Of a DNA stretch of 36,196 nucleotides, positions 1 to 8,024 are shown in pieces; position 1 is the stretch's first letter, and the number at the start of each line of letters is the position of its first letter. This DNA comes from an uncultured Bacteroidota bacterium (GTDB taxonomy: Bacteria; Bacteroidota; Bacteroidia; Flavobacteriales_D; Crocinitomicaceae): NCBI GenBank assembly GCA_937899625.1, contig CALCCB010000141.1:1-36196 (forward strand), written 5' to 3'. The notes below the pieces were generated by a model. That model was given only the letters and a program-made list of their open reading frames with translations, ran no database searches and had not been told where the DNA came from. A program made the position numbers and the translations under genes.

Positions 1-292
1 AAAAATTATCATCCGCATAACTATAACTCGCCACCTTATCCTTCAGAGACTCATCCACTGCTGGGAAGATATCATATGTGTAAATACCCAATTCCATGCA
101 CTCTTCGATCTCAGGGATCAGCATATCAATTGACCATCTATAATTATTCGGTAATGAAGAAACTTCTTCCTTTAATCCTTTGCCATCTTTCAGAAAGATC
201 GGATAGATCAAGTGTTCAGTACCTATTTTGGTTTCTTCCACCATTGCCCTGATCGATGAGGATTTTCTATTTCTTCTTGGCCTAATATTCAT
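1..292 (-). CDS. hemB: Porphobilinogen synthase (delta-aminolevulinic acid dehydratase), N-terminal part
   Basis: Reading the minus strand from an ATG at 292 gives 97 codons before the window edge. The product would condense two 5-aminolevulinate molecules to porphobilinogen in cytoplasmic heme biosynthesis. The visible part contains the family's N-terminal arm and first barrel strands: RPRRNRKSSSIRAMVEET, then LIYPIFLKDG, then the ELGIYTYDIFPAVDESLKD stretch. Active-site lysines and metal-site cysteines lie beyond the window and cannot be checked. The start is the only ATG before the conserved RPRR segment. A perfect -7-like box (TAACTTTG on the minus strand, 309-316) lies just upstream. The neighbouring operon at 414 is divergent. 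Confidence 0.93.
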   Translation of the reverse strand, partial: MNIRPRRNRKSSSIRAMVEETKIGTEHLIYPIFLKDGKGLKEEVSSLPNNYRWSIDMLIPEIEECMELGIYTYDIFPAVDESLKDKVASYSYADDNF

Positions 293-308
293 ATGACATT
301 AATTTCCT

Positions 309-316
309 CAAAGTTA
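309..316 (-). promoter_or_regulatory. Candidate hemB -7 promoter element
   Basis: The minus strand reads TAACTTTG, a perfect match to the Bacteroidota -7 consensus TAnnTTTG, 16 nt ahead of the hemB ATG. No good TTTG -33 element sits 17 to 21 nt upstream, so this is only a candidate. Confidence 0.4.
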
Positions 317-356
317 AGCATTCAAAGAAAATGAACTTCATTATACACTTCTTTCA

Positions 357-385
357 TTTGCCACATCCTTGTTGCATATTTTTTT
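357..385 (+). promoter_or_regulatory. Weak candidate promoter for the 414-4829 operon
   Basis: TTTG at 357-360 is followed after 17 nt by TATTTTTT at 378-385 (one mismatch to TAnnTTTG), inside a T-rich run. The spacing is at the short end and the region is A/T rich, so chance is a real alternative. Confidence 0.3.
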
Positions 386-413
386 TTAATTTTAACTCGT
401 TATAACACTATCT

Positions 414-1301
414 ATGAGAAAGTATCTGGCTTACATCACGCTTCCTATTTTCATGCTCTTCGCGGCATGTTCTGGAAACGAAAGTGAAGAAGGAAAAGAA
501 AGCATTGACGAAGAATTTATTGATCCTAACAGCTCATTGAACACTAATTTTGATGGAAAGATCTTTAGTATTCCTTCACCTGTTCAAACTGCTTTATTGA
601 TCAAATCAACCAACCTTCCATTTAACAATGATCTTTTGAATCCTGTTCAAAATGCATCAGACTATACAACCGAATTCAAGCAAGCATTGAATTTAGGAAT
701 TTATGGTACTGACTTGGGATATTCGGCACTTTACGAGCAAAAAGCTGTTTCCCTGAACTATTTGAGTGTAATCGAAAAATTGACAGGTCAATTGGGGCTT
801 GAAGGTGCATTTGACAAAAGCTTCATGTCGCGATTTGAGAAAAACAATGATAATGAGGATTCTGTTATGATCATTGTCTCTGACGCATTCCGCAAAGCAG
901 ACAACTACTTGAAAAGTTCTAACCGTAAATCCACTTCTGCATTGATTCTTGCAGGGGGATGGATTGAATCCCTTCACTACGCATGTGAGTTGAATAAGAT
1001 GAAGCCCAATGCAAAGATCAAGGAGCGTATCGGAGAGCAAAAACAAACCCTTTATACGATCATCGAAATTCTTGAAGAATACAACAAAGGAGGAAGCAAT
1101 GACGAGCTAATTTCCGAACTGAATGATCTTCGTTTCTATTTCGATAAAGTAAATATCGATTATGAATTCGTAGAACCAACAACTGATGCGAAGAATAAAA
1201 CAACCACGCTTCAGCACAATATCAACATTAAGATTGATACGGATATCCTAAATCAGATCACGTTGAAGGTTGAGAATATTCGTGATAGCATTATTAATTG
1301 A
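414..1301 (+). CDS. Putative lipoprotein of unknown function
   Basis: The 295-aa product starts with a hydrophobic signal (MRKYLAYITLPIFMLFAACS) whose Cys at residue 19 fits a lipobox, followed by an acidic Ser/Glu-rich linker, so it is probably a membrane-anchored lipoprotein. The rest looks mainly helical and soluble, with no catalytic motif that I recognise. It is the first gene of a run with a small secreted protein (1307) and a large ABCG transporter (1746); the gaps are 5 and 10 nt, so co-transcription is very likely. A role as a periplasm-facing partner of the transporter is inference from position only. The family name is not known to me. Confidence 0.85.
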   Translation: MRKYLAYITLPIFMLFAACSGNESEEGKESIDEEFIDPNSSLNTNFDGKIFSIPSPVQTALLIKSTNLPFNNDLLNPVQNASDYTTEFKQALNLGIYGTDLGYSALYEQKAVSLNYLSVIEKLTGQLGLEGAFDKSFMSRFEKNNDNEDSVMIIVSDAFRKADNYLKSSNRKSTSALILAGGWIESLHYACELNKMKPNAKIKERIGEQKQTLYTIIEILEEYNKGGSNDELISELNDLRFYFDKVNIDYEFVEPTTDAKNKTTTLQHNINIKIDTDILNQITLKVENIRDSIIN

Positions 1302-1306
1302 TCGAC

Positions 1307-1735
1307 ATGAAAAAGATTAGCATATTATTCTTCACATTATCACTATTTGCTTTCCAGTCGAACGCTCAGGATTGTGAAAAAATTGTAAAGGTTTGTGAAT
1401 CCTACCTTAACGGTTCAATGGGAAAAACAAAATTCGTTTCTGATGGACAAGTATACACTGCTTTCCTTGATCGTGAAAAAGCAGAGTTTAAAACCACTTT
1501 TTATGGTGGATCAACATACCGAATTGCAGCGTCCGCTGGGAACGATGACGAGTATGTAATCTTTACTGTAAAGGATCCTAACGGAAATGTTCTTTTTACG
1601 AATAAAAATTACAAGAATGCGCCATATTGGGACTTTAAGGTTCCGAAAACCATTCCGGTATCTATCGAAACTGAATTGGATCTGGATAAAAAGGTTACCG
1701 GCTGTGCTGTAATGATCATCGGATTTAAACAATAA
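1307..1735 (+). CDS. Small secreted protein of unknown function
   Basis: The 142-aa product begins with a clear signal peptide (MKKISILFFTLSLFAFQSNA, probably cut before Gln or Asp). The mature part has a Cys pair near its N-terminus (DCEKIVKVCES), a beta-rich middle, and one late Cys in the GCAVMIIGFK ending, which suggests a small disulfide-stabilised periplasmic or secreted domain. An in-frame TTG at 1298 overlaps the stop of the gene before, but the ATG at 1307 puts the lysines and hydrophobic core at the expected place for a signal peptide, so I use it. It lies between the lipoprotein and the ABCG transporter; function unknown. Confidence 0.85.
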   Translation: MKKISILFFTLSLFAFQSNAQDCEKIVKVCESYLNGSMGKTKFVSDGQVYTAFLDREKAEFKTTFYGGSTYRIAASAGNDDEYVIFTVKDPNGNVLFTNKNYKNAPYWDFKVPKTIPVSIETELDLDKKVTGCAVMIIGFKQ

Positions 1736-1745
1736 TTAACTCATA

Positions 1746-4700
1746 ATGAGCGAAAGGATCCTGCGTGCTTTAATGCAATTGTTTGCGATCATCGCTCAAG
1801 TTGACGATTCGAATTCCGACTCTCCTGACGAAGTAAATGTCGTTAGCTCCTCTAAGTCAATTGGTATTATTGAGTCTTTCCTTAAATCGGAAATTCGGGA
1901 TACATCCATTAGCAAGTACGTTGAGCTTTTCAACAATTACTTAAACACGCTACACAGCAAACAATCTAGAAAAGACAGCGAAAAAAAGAGGACCTCACTC
2001 AATTCTGTTAAGATCCTGCGCATCTGTAAGCAGATCAATGAAGAATTAACTCAGAAACAGAAGGTCATTGTTCTCATCAGGATTATCGAATTCATTCAAT
2101 CCAATGAGGATGTTACCGAACAAGAGATCGAATTTGTTAATACGGTAGCTGATTCATTCAACATCGATAAGGAAGAGTATGACCTTATCACAGATTTCAT
2201 TTTAAGTTCATTCATGCATCACATGGAAAACAAGGATGTGATGTATGTCAGTCCTAGACCTGAGGGAAAAATAGGGAATTGCATAAAACTGGAAGGGCTT
2301 GATGAGGAAATTAGAATCCTCTATATTCGAAGTGTAAACCTGCTATTCTTTAGATATTTTGGCAAGGATGAATTGAATCTGAACGGTCAGTTTGTATATA
2401 ATGATCGTACGCACATTTTCACCCAAGGATCAACCTTAAGAACACAAAAAAGTAAGCCACTCTATCATAGTGACATACTCAGTCATTTCCTGAAATCACG
2501 TAGAGAAAACGAATTACATTTCTCATGTGAAGGCGTAGAATATCAGTTCAAGACCGGTGAAGTTGGAATTCGAAGAATCGATTTCAATGAAACGTCTGGT
2601 AACCTGATAGGAATCATGGGAGGATCCGGAACCGGAAAATCAACCCTACTTTCCGTTCTTAACGGAAACTACGAGCCGACTGCAGGGAAAGTCACCATTA
2701 ATGGAATCGATCTGCATAAAAATAAAATGGCTCTTGAAGGGATCATTGGTTATGTTAGCCAGGATGATCTTTTGATCGAAGAGTTAACCGTATTCCAGAA
2801 TCTATATTTCAACGCCAAACTTTGTTTTGGGAATCTTAAAGAGCGAGAAATAAAACGAAAAGTAATAGACGTTTTATATGCAATTGGTCTTTATGAAGTA
2901 AAAGACCTGGTCGTTGGAAGTCCAATGCAGAAAACTATTTCCGGTGGACAAAGAAAGAGACTCAATATTGCGTTAGAATTAATCCGAGAACCGGATGTAC
3001 TGTTCGTTGACGAACCAACGTCTGGACTTTCTTCAAGAGATTCAGAGTTGATCATGGACCTTTTAAAAGAATTGACTTTTAAAGGAAAACTCGTATTTGT
3101 TGTTATTCACCAACCCAGTTCGGATATTTTCAAAATGTTTGATAGGTTGTTGATCATGGACCGTGGTGGATACCCAGTTTTTGATGGCAACCCCATCGAT
3201 GCAGTCGTTTATTTCAAAACACACATTCATCATGGAAATGCGGAAGAAAGAGAATGTTCCGTTTGCGGCAATGTCAACCCCGAATTGATCTTCAATATTA
3301 TCGATTCGAAATTGATCGATGAATATGGAAACATTACTTCCGAAAGGAAGATTAGTCCTGAAGAATGGTACAAAAGATATCAAAAGCATAAAAAACAGAA
3401 GGAAACAGAACTTGAAGCCCTACAACTTAAAGGGCAATCTGTCATTGCTTCAAAGTTTGCCCAGTTGAAAGTCTTTTTCTCACGGGATCTACTGGCAAAG
3501 ATCGGAAATAGGCAATATGTATTGGTCACTTTCCTCGAGGCACCTCTCCTCGCTTTACTTTTATCCTTTGTGGTCAAATTTTATAATCGATCTGATGAAT
3601 TCGGGAATGTTGAATATTCATTTTATACTAATGAGAACATACCGCAATTCATGTTTATTTCTGTTGTTGTCTCTCTTTTTCTTGGTCTGACGGTTTCTGC
3701 TGAAGAAATATTCAAAGACAAGCACATTCTTAAACGTGAAAGCTTCTTGCATTTATCGAGAGGATCGTACCTTACCTCTAAGATCCTTTTCCTTTTCCTT
3801 ATATCAGCGGTTCAAAGTTTGAGTTATGTATTGGTCAGCAACATGGTCCTTGAAATAAATGAACTCTGGTTTGAATACTGGTTGATCTTATTCAGTACGA
3901 GTTGTGTTGCAAATGTCATGGGGCTTAATATTTCGAGCGCCTTCAATTCAGCAAAGGTTATATACATTATCGTACCTGTTCTGATCATCCCACAATTACT
4001 ATTCAGCGGTGTGATCGTGAAATTTGATCGTTTACACCCAGTATTTTCAAGCCGAGTTGAAGTCCCTTGGATCGGCAACCTGATGCCGTCAAGATGGGCC
4101 TACGAAGCAATGGCTGTAACACAGGTCAATGACAACCCATTAGGAAAAGATTTTTATCAGATCAATAGAGATAAGACTAATGCTGCGTGGAAAAAAGACT
4201 ATTGGTTAAATGAAATGAAGCACCAGCTGTCTATCGTTTCCAATGATAAGCTCGATAGTGAAATCAGGAACCGTTCAAAGATCATTCTTCTGAACGAGAT
4301 CAAAAAAGAAGAAGAACGATTTGACAATTTCAAGTGTGTTGATTGTAAAACCGAAATTGAACAACGAAGAGCAAACAAGGAAATAGATAATTCTTCAATT
4401 GATCAGTTCCTGGAAGTCTTGCGTCAGCAATACAATAAGAACTTTAATCTTCAAGTTGAAAAATCCGAAAAGTTAAAATCCGAAATTGGCATTGACAAAT
4501 ACAATGAACTCAGGAACAACTATACCAATGAAGCGCTGATCGATCAAACAACCAATCGTCTGGAAAAGGAGAAACTAGTCATTGAAAATGATGAGATCTA
4601 TAGAAAAGATGCTCCTGTGTTTTATGAAAATAAAGACACTCGTTTCCTGGATGCTCCGTTCTATGCTCCGTTAAAGTATTCTTTCGGACAAAAGATCAAC

Positions 4701-4829
4701 ACCTTCTGGACGAACATAATTGTACTCTGGATCTTTGTATTGATCTCTTATATCACATTGTACTACAACATTTTTGAGCGTTTCTTAAATTCCTATTCAG
4801 TCTGGAAAGAGAAAAGATTCAAGCAATAA
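1746..4829 (+). CDS. ABCG-type ABC transporter with TerB-like N-terminus and long periplasmic insert
   Basis: A 1027-aa fused ATPase and permease. Residues about 40-160 are helical and resemble a TerB-like domain (QSNEDVTEQEIEF, then FNIDKEEYDLI). Next comes a beta-rich linker. The nucleotide-binding domain has Walker A GGSGTGKST (292-300), signature ISGGQ (398-402) and Walker B with D422 and E423 (FVDEPTSGLSS). A CSVC pair (504-507) follows. Six membrane segments fit the ABC2/ABCG topology, five between about 590 and 760 and the last at about 989-1009. The roughly 230 residues between segments 5 and 6, expected on the periplasmic side, are charged, coiled-coil-like and carry CVDC (864-867). 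Such half-transporters normally dimerise. The substrate is unknown; the lipoprotein and secreted protein upstream in the same operon are candidate partners. Confidence 0.9.
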   Translation: MSERILRALMQLFAIIAQVDDSNSDSPDEVNVVSSSKSIGIIESFLKSEIRDTSISKYVELFNNYLNTLHSKQSRKDSEKKRTSLNSVKILRICKQINEELTQKQKVIVLIRIIEFIQSNEDVTEQEIEFVNTVADSFNIDKEEYDLITDFILSSFMHHMENKDVMYVSPRPEGKIGNCIKLEGLDEEIRILYIRSVNLLFFRYFGKDELNLNGQFVYNDRTHIFTQGSTLRTQKSKPLYHSDILSHFLKSRRENELHFSCEGVEYQFKTGEVGIRRIDFNETSGNLIGIMGGSGTGKSTLLSVLNGNYEPTAGKVTINGIDLHKNKMALEGIIGYVSQDDLLIEELTVFQNLYFNAKLCFGNLKEREIKRKVIDVLYAIGLYEVKDLVVGSPMQKTISGGQRKRLNIALELIREPDVLFVDEPTSGLSSRDSELIMDLLKELTFKGKLVFVVIHQPSSDIFKMFDRLLIMDRGGYPVFDGNPIDAVVYFKTHIHHGNAEERECSVCGNVNPELIFNIIDSKLIDEYGNITSERKISPEEWYKRYQKHKKQKETELEALQLKGQSVIASKFAQLKVFFSRDLLAKIGNRQYVLVTFLEAPLLALLLSFVVKFYNRSDEFGNVEYSFYTNENIPQFMFISVVVSLFLGLTVSAEEIFKDKHILKRESFLHLSRGSYLTSKILFLFLISAVQSLSYVLVSNMVLEINELWFEYWLILFSTSCVANVMGLNISSAFNSAKVIYIIVPVLIIPQLLFSGVIVKFDRLHPVFSSRVEVPWIGNLMPSRWAYEAMAVTQVNDNPLGKDFYQINRDKTNAAWKKDYWLNEMKHQLSIVSNDKLDSEIRNRSKIILLNEIKKEEERFDNFKCVDCKTEIEQRRANKEIDNSSIDQFLEVLRQQYNKNFNLQVEKSEKLKSEIGIDKYNELRNNYTNEALIDQTTNRLEKEKLVIENDEIYRKDAPVFYENKDTRFLDAPFYAPLKYSFGQKINTFWTNIIVLWIFVLISYITLYYNIFERFLNSYSVWKEKRFKQ

Positions 4830-4831
4830 AA

Positions 4832-4853
4832 AAAGGAGCCTCTCAGCTCCTTT
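4832..4853. terminator. Bidirectional intrinsic terminator between the ABC transporter and fabG
   Basis: An 8-bp stem (4832-4839 with 4846-4853) and a 6-nt loop lie between two convergent genes. Read on the minus strand it is followed by a run of eight T, so it is a strong terminator for fabG and a weaker one for the ABC gene. Confidence 0.85.
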
Positions 4854-4872
4854 AAAATACCAATTTCAACTT

Positions 4873-5619
4873 TTACATTAGCATACCCCCGCAAACATTG
4901 ATCGTCTGACCAGTAATATAACCAGACATATCACTTGCAAGGAATACAGTAAGATCTGCAACGTCTTTCGGTGAACCACCTCTTTTCAATGGAATTGAAT
5001 TTCTCCATTCTTCAACCACTTTCTGATCCAGAACTTCTGTCATTTCAGTTTCAATAAATCCAGGAGCAATCGCATTGCAACGAATGTTTCTAGATCCTAA
5101 TTCCTGTGCCACTGACTTCGTAAATCCGATCAAACCAGCCTTTGAAGCTGCATAATTCGCTTGTCCAGCGTTACCACTTACACCAACCACAGAAGACATA
5201 TTGATGATCGATCCTTTGCGTGCCTTAAGCATTGGACGCTGAACCGCTTTTGTTAAATTGAATGCTGATTTCAAATTTGTATTGATCACTTCATCCCACT
5301 GCTCTTCTGTCATCCTCATCAACAACGTATCTCTTGTGATACCTGCATTATTTACCAAAACATCGATTGTTCCAAACTCATTTACCACATCATCTACCAA
5401 CTTTTGTGCATCGTCAAATTTGGCAGCATCTGAACGAAATCCTTTTGCCACACCACCATTTGCAGAAAGCTCAACTTCGAGTGCTTTTGCTTTTTCTTCA
5501 GAAGAAAGATATGTAAATGCCACTTTTGCACCTTGATTAACACATTCAACTGCAATTGCCTTTCCAATTCCCCTGGAAGCTCCAGTGATCAGAACAACTT
5601 TATCTTGTAATAAACCCAT
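4873..5619 (-). CDS. fabG: 3-oxoacyl-[acyl-carrier-protein] reductase
   Basis: The 248-aa short-chain dehydrogenase has the NADP-binding TGASRGIG motif (12-19), NNAG (90-93), and the catalytic Ser143, Tyr156 and Lys160 with the S-x12-Y-x3-K spacing of FabG. It reduces 3-oxoacyl-ACP to 3-hydroxyacyl-ACP in fatty-acid elongation in the cytoplasm. Length and the ending (SGYITGQTINVCGGM) match typical FabG, which also favours FabG over the many other short-chain dehydrogenases. It follows the porin gene by 88 nt on the same strand without a visible terminator, so read-through is possible; a TATCTTTA box (5635-5642) could be its own weak -7 element. Other fab genes are not in the window. Confidence 0.93.
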   Translation of the reverse strand: MGLLQDKVVLITGASRGIGKAIAVECVNQGAKVAFTYLSSEEKAKALEVELSANGGVAKGFRSDAAKFDDAQKLVDDVVNEFGTIDVLVNNAGITRDTLLMRMTEEQWDEVINTNLKSAFNLTKAVQRPMLKARKGSIINMSSVVGVSGNAGQANYAASKAGLIGFTKSVAQELGSRNIRCNAIAPGFIETEMTEVLDQKVVEEWRNSIPLKRGGSPKDVADLTVFLASDMSGYITGQTINVCGGMLM

Positions 5620-5707
5620 ATTTCAATTTTGATGTAAAGATATTAATGCATGTTGAACCGAAGTAATTCAAATGACAAAAACATTCAAGGACGTATTGTG
5701 AATAAAA

Positions 5708-7441
5708 TCAATTGAAGAAATCCCAGGTTATCCCCAAACGGAAACTGTTTTCAGGAAATGTATATCCTTCTTGCAGCTCCATGAATGGATCATTCCACAT
5801 TGCTCCTAGGTGTTCAAAGCGAACGAAAAATCTGAATTTCTCGATCTCAAAACCTCCAAATGCGCTGAGATCAGCAAACCCATCATTGATACCCGTGGAA
5901 GAATCCCATTTAAAACTACTCCATACCGGTGAAAAGGATAGAAGATCGAAAGAAGAAGAATAAAACAGATCAGCTCCCAAAAAGGCAAGCATCTTTTTCG
6001 CTTTCAAAACTTTTCCCTTCACCAGTACTCTTCCTTTAATTGTGTGTGCAGGAATCGGACGAATTGCTTGTTGACTTGCTGTATACGTATATAATGGTTG
6101 AACGCTCAATCCTTTATACTTGAAATTGGTCGATAATGAGAACCTGTTCACAAGAACATTCGTCATTTGATCGTTGACCAACTGATCGTTCATTAACCAA
6201 TAACCATCTTTGATCGATAACAATTCATGTTGAAGGACAACGGGAAGCTTTATTTTCAATGATACTCTGTTTTTCAAATTGAAAGTTGAAGTTCCTGATC
6301 CATAGTTCCATTCTTGCTCTATGTTATTTGCATAGTATGATCTGACGAATGGATCCGGCCACCCGCTTTGAAAATTAAGTTGCGATTGAGCCTCCCATAG
6401 ATCTTTCTTTACCCCCAAATTTACTCTTCCTGAAAAGCTATTACCGGCACCCCTCAAGGCATAATTCAATTCACCTTCACCATAAAATGATTTCTTCAAA
6501 TATTTTACCCGGCCTACCACTGCTATTTCAACCGTATCATGATCAAAACTCAAATTATAATATTTCCAGTAGTTGTACTGAATCAATCCTGCCGCATACA
6601 GGTTTTTATTACGAGTAAAGAATCCTGCTCCATTATCGATCCTCGATAATTGATAATTATCTCTTGTCGATGTACTGTCAATATTGATGAAATTATAAAT
6701 CCCGAACAAGGTGTCACTCTCTAGAAACAAGCGATCTCTTATTGTCAATCGATTTTCGATCATCAAACCAAGCGCCTTACTTGAATCCTTACTCAAGAAG
6801 TCAACATAATTACTCATTTGAATTTCAGATCTCCTGGTGTGCGAGTTAGCATCTGATTTATTGACCGGAAGAAAGATCAATGGAAAAGTAGCTGGATCAC
6901 TCCCTGCCCTAAGTCCTGCTGCAAGATCCACTTTAGAAGAATTGATGCTGGTTTTAATTTCAGATGACCAAATACTTCCGGGCACAAGAACAAGTAACTT
7001 CCCATACCTGTCATCAACTGAAGAATTTCTTAAATAACCATTCGACCGAAAAGTTTTGGCATCCAGATTTACTATTACCTTTTTCCCAAATACTTGTTCG
7101 TATCCGAAATCTACTATCTGACTGCCCTGTGCTCCGAAAGAATATCCAAAACCGATGTGAGGAAGTCCGGAATATCTAACATTTTGAACCAAGTCAGAAC
7201 TGAATGATTCATTAAAATGATTTTGATAGATCGAGAGATCAGGGATTCCATTGTTTCCGCCAAACATCATCCCTGGAGTATTAAGGACAGCCCTTCTTCC
7301 CTGCAGATCGACTGAATCAATTGAACCACTGGTTCTGAAGTCAATCTTTAATGAATCAACACTGAGAACTGAAGGTGTATACTGAGCCCATGCGCCAGCT
7401 ACGGCACAAACCAGGAATATCAATAGAAGGCCAGACCTCAT
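5708..7441 (-). CDS. Putative outer-membrane porin (Porin_10-like)
   Basis: The 577-aa protein starts with a signal peptide (MRSGLLLIFLVCAVAGAWAQ). It then shows alternating hydrophobic and polar residues over its whole length, many Tyr, Phe and Trp at likely strand ends, and ends in a strand closed by FFN, as expected for an outer-membrane beta-barrel. The N-terminal text (VDSLKIDFRTSGSIDSVDLQ, then YQNHF and GSQIVDFGYEQVFGKK) recalls the Bacteroidota putative porin family PF14121 (Porin_10). Substrate unknown. Its ATG lies only 20 nt beyond the stem of the rpsT terminator, so transcription must start in that gap or come from read-through; a TACTTTTA box sits 6 nt before the ATG. Confidence 0.8.
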   Translation of the reverse strand: MRSGLLLIFLVCAVAGAWAQYTPSVLSVDSLKIDFRTSGSIDSVDLQGRRAVLNTPGMMFGGNNGIPDLSIYQNHFNESFSSDLVQNVRYSGLPHIGFGYSFGAQGSQIVDFGYEQVFGKKVIVNLDAKTFRSNGYLRNSSVDDRYGKLLVLVPGSIWSSEIKTSINSSKVDLAAGLRAGSDPATFPLIFLPVNKSDANSHTRRSEIQMSNYVDFLSKDSSKALGLMIENRLTIRDRLFLESDTLFGIYNFINIDSTSTRDNYQLSRIDNGAGFFTRNKNLYAAGLIQYNYWKYYNLSFDHDTVEIAVVGRVKYLKKSFYGEGELNYALRGAGNSFSGRVNLGVKKDLWEAQSQLNFQSGWPDPFVRSYYANNIEQEWNYGSGTSTFNLKNRVSLKIKLPVVLQHELLSIKDGYWLMNDQLVNDQMTNVLVNRFSLSTNFKYKGLSVQPLYTYTASQQAIRPIPAHTIKGRVLVKGKVLKAKKMLAFLGADLFYSSSFDLLSFSPVWSSFKWDSSTGINDGFADLSAFGGFEIEKFRFFVRFEHLGAMWNDPFMELQEGYTFPENSFRLGITWDFFN

Positions 7442-7447
7442 GCAACG

Positions 7448-7455
7448 TAAAAGTA
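7448..7455 (-). promoter_or_regulatory. Candidate -7 element directly before the porin start
   Basis: The minus strand reads TACTTTTA (one mismatch to TAnnTTTG) ending 6 nt before the ATG and just after the T-run of the rpsT terminator. No TTTG -33 element is visible at 17-21 nt, since that space is the terminator stem. If used, the transcript would be almost leaderless. Confidence 0.3.
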
Positions 7456-7460
7456 TAAAA

Positions 7461-7480
7461 AAAGGGGCTTCCGCCCCTTT
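7461..7480 (-). terminator. Intrinsic terminator after rpsT
   Basis: An 8-bp GC-rich stem (7461-7468 with 7473-7480) with a 4-nt loop is followed on the minus strand by a seven-T run, 20 nt after the rpsT stop. It closes the tRNA-Glu/tRNA-Glu/rpsT unit. Confidence 0.9.
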
Positions 7481-7500
7481 GAATATCTATGAAGTAAATA

Positions 7501-7752
7501 TTATAGACTATTTACCTTCAATTGAAGACTTGACTTAAGGTTTGCCGCCTTATTCTTGTGGATAATGTTTCTTTTTGCAAGTTTATCCAACATAGAAGCT
7601 ACTGATGGCAATAATGCTTCAGCTTCTTTCTTCTTCGACATTTCACGCAATCTACGAACTGCATTACGCGTCGTTTTATGCTGATACTTATTTCGAAGTC
7701 TCTTCGCGTCGTTCGATCTGATTCTCTTCTGTGCTGACTTATGATTCGCCAT
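7501..7752 (-). CDS. rpsT: 30S ribosomal protein S20
   Basis: The 83-aa, very basic protein begins MANHKSAQKRIRSNDAKRLR and ends with the conserved IHKNKAANLKSSL segment, both hallmarks of S20, which binds 16S rRNA in the small subunit. Length is normal. The ATG lies 38 nt downstream of the second tRNA-Glu gene. I see no TAnnTTTG box in that gap, while a perfect promoter precedes the tRNA pair and a strong terminator follows rpsT, so tRNA-tRNA-rpsT co-transcription is the simplest reading. S20 often autoregulates in other bacteria; nothing here shows that directly. Confidence 0.97.
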   Translation of the reverse strand: MANHKSAQKRIRSNDAKRLRNKYQHKTTRNAVRRLREMSKKKEAEALLPSVASMLDKLAKRNIIHKNKAANLKSSLQLKVNSL

Positions 7753-7790
7753 TTTATTTAACTGTATTAAGTTGTTTAATATTTATATCG

Positions 7791-7862
7791 CAGCCCATAG
7801 GAGAATCGAACTCCTGTTTCCAGGATGAAAACCTGGCGTCCTAACCACTAGACGAATGGGCC
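7791..7862 (-). tRNA. tRNA-Glu(UUC), second in transcription order
   Basis: A 72-nt cloverleaf on the minus strand: acceptor GGCCCAT paired with ATGGGCT, discriminator G, anticodon stem CCAGG/CCTGG with loop TTTTCAT giving anticodon TTC, and T-loop TTCGATTC. No CCA is encoded after the discriminator (CGA follows), so CCA must be added enzymatically. The gene body is identical to the copy at 7876-7947. Confidence 0.97.
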
Positions 7863-7875
7863 AAAAAAAACTTGG

Positions 7876-7947
7876 CAGCCCATAGGAGAATCGAACTCCT
7901 GTTTCCAGGATGAAAACCTGGCGTCCTAACCACTAGACGAATGGGCC
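7876..7947 (-). tRNA. tRNA-Glu(UUC), first in transcription order
   Basis: Same 72-nt sequence and fold as its neighbour, anticodon TTC. Here the discriminator G is followed by CCA (minus strand, 7873-7875), then AG and eight T before the next tRNA. The pair is a tandem duplication with a 13-nt spacer and is preceded by a perfect promoter at 7978-8008. Confidence 0.97.
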
Positions 7948-7977
7948 GTATATCAAAGTCCCCTAAAATTGGGAGTG

Positions 7978-8008
7978 CAAATATAATCTGAAATTCATTA
8001 ATAGCAAA
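7978..8008 (-). promoter_or_regulatory. Bacteroidota-type promoter of the tRNA-Glu/rpsT unit
   Basis: On the minus strand TTTG (plus 8005-8008) is followed after exactly 19 nt by TATATTTG (plus 7978-7985). Both elements match the Bacteroidota -33/-7 consensus perfectly. The expected start near 7971 gives a leader of about 24 nt before the first tRNA. Confidence 0.85.
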
Positions 8009-8024
8009 CGGGTAGGCCATTTTT

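Larger units (their letters stand above)
7791..7947 (-). repeat. Tandem direct repeat of the tRNA-Glu gene
   Basis: Two identical 72-nt units (7791-7862 and 7876-7947) are separated by 13 nt. The flanks differ, so only the gene body and not a longer segment is duplicated. Confidence 0.95.

Noticed and set aside
693-1046. 117-aa minus-strand frame inside the first lipoprotein gene
   Set aside because: No start signal, no domain, and fully overlapped by a gene with signal peptide and operon context.
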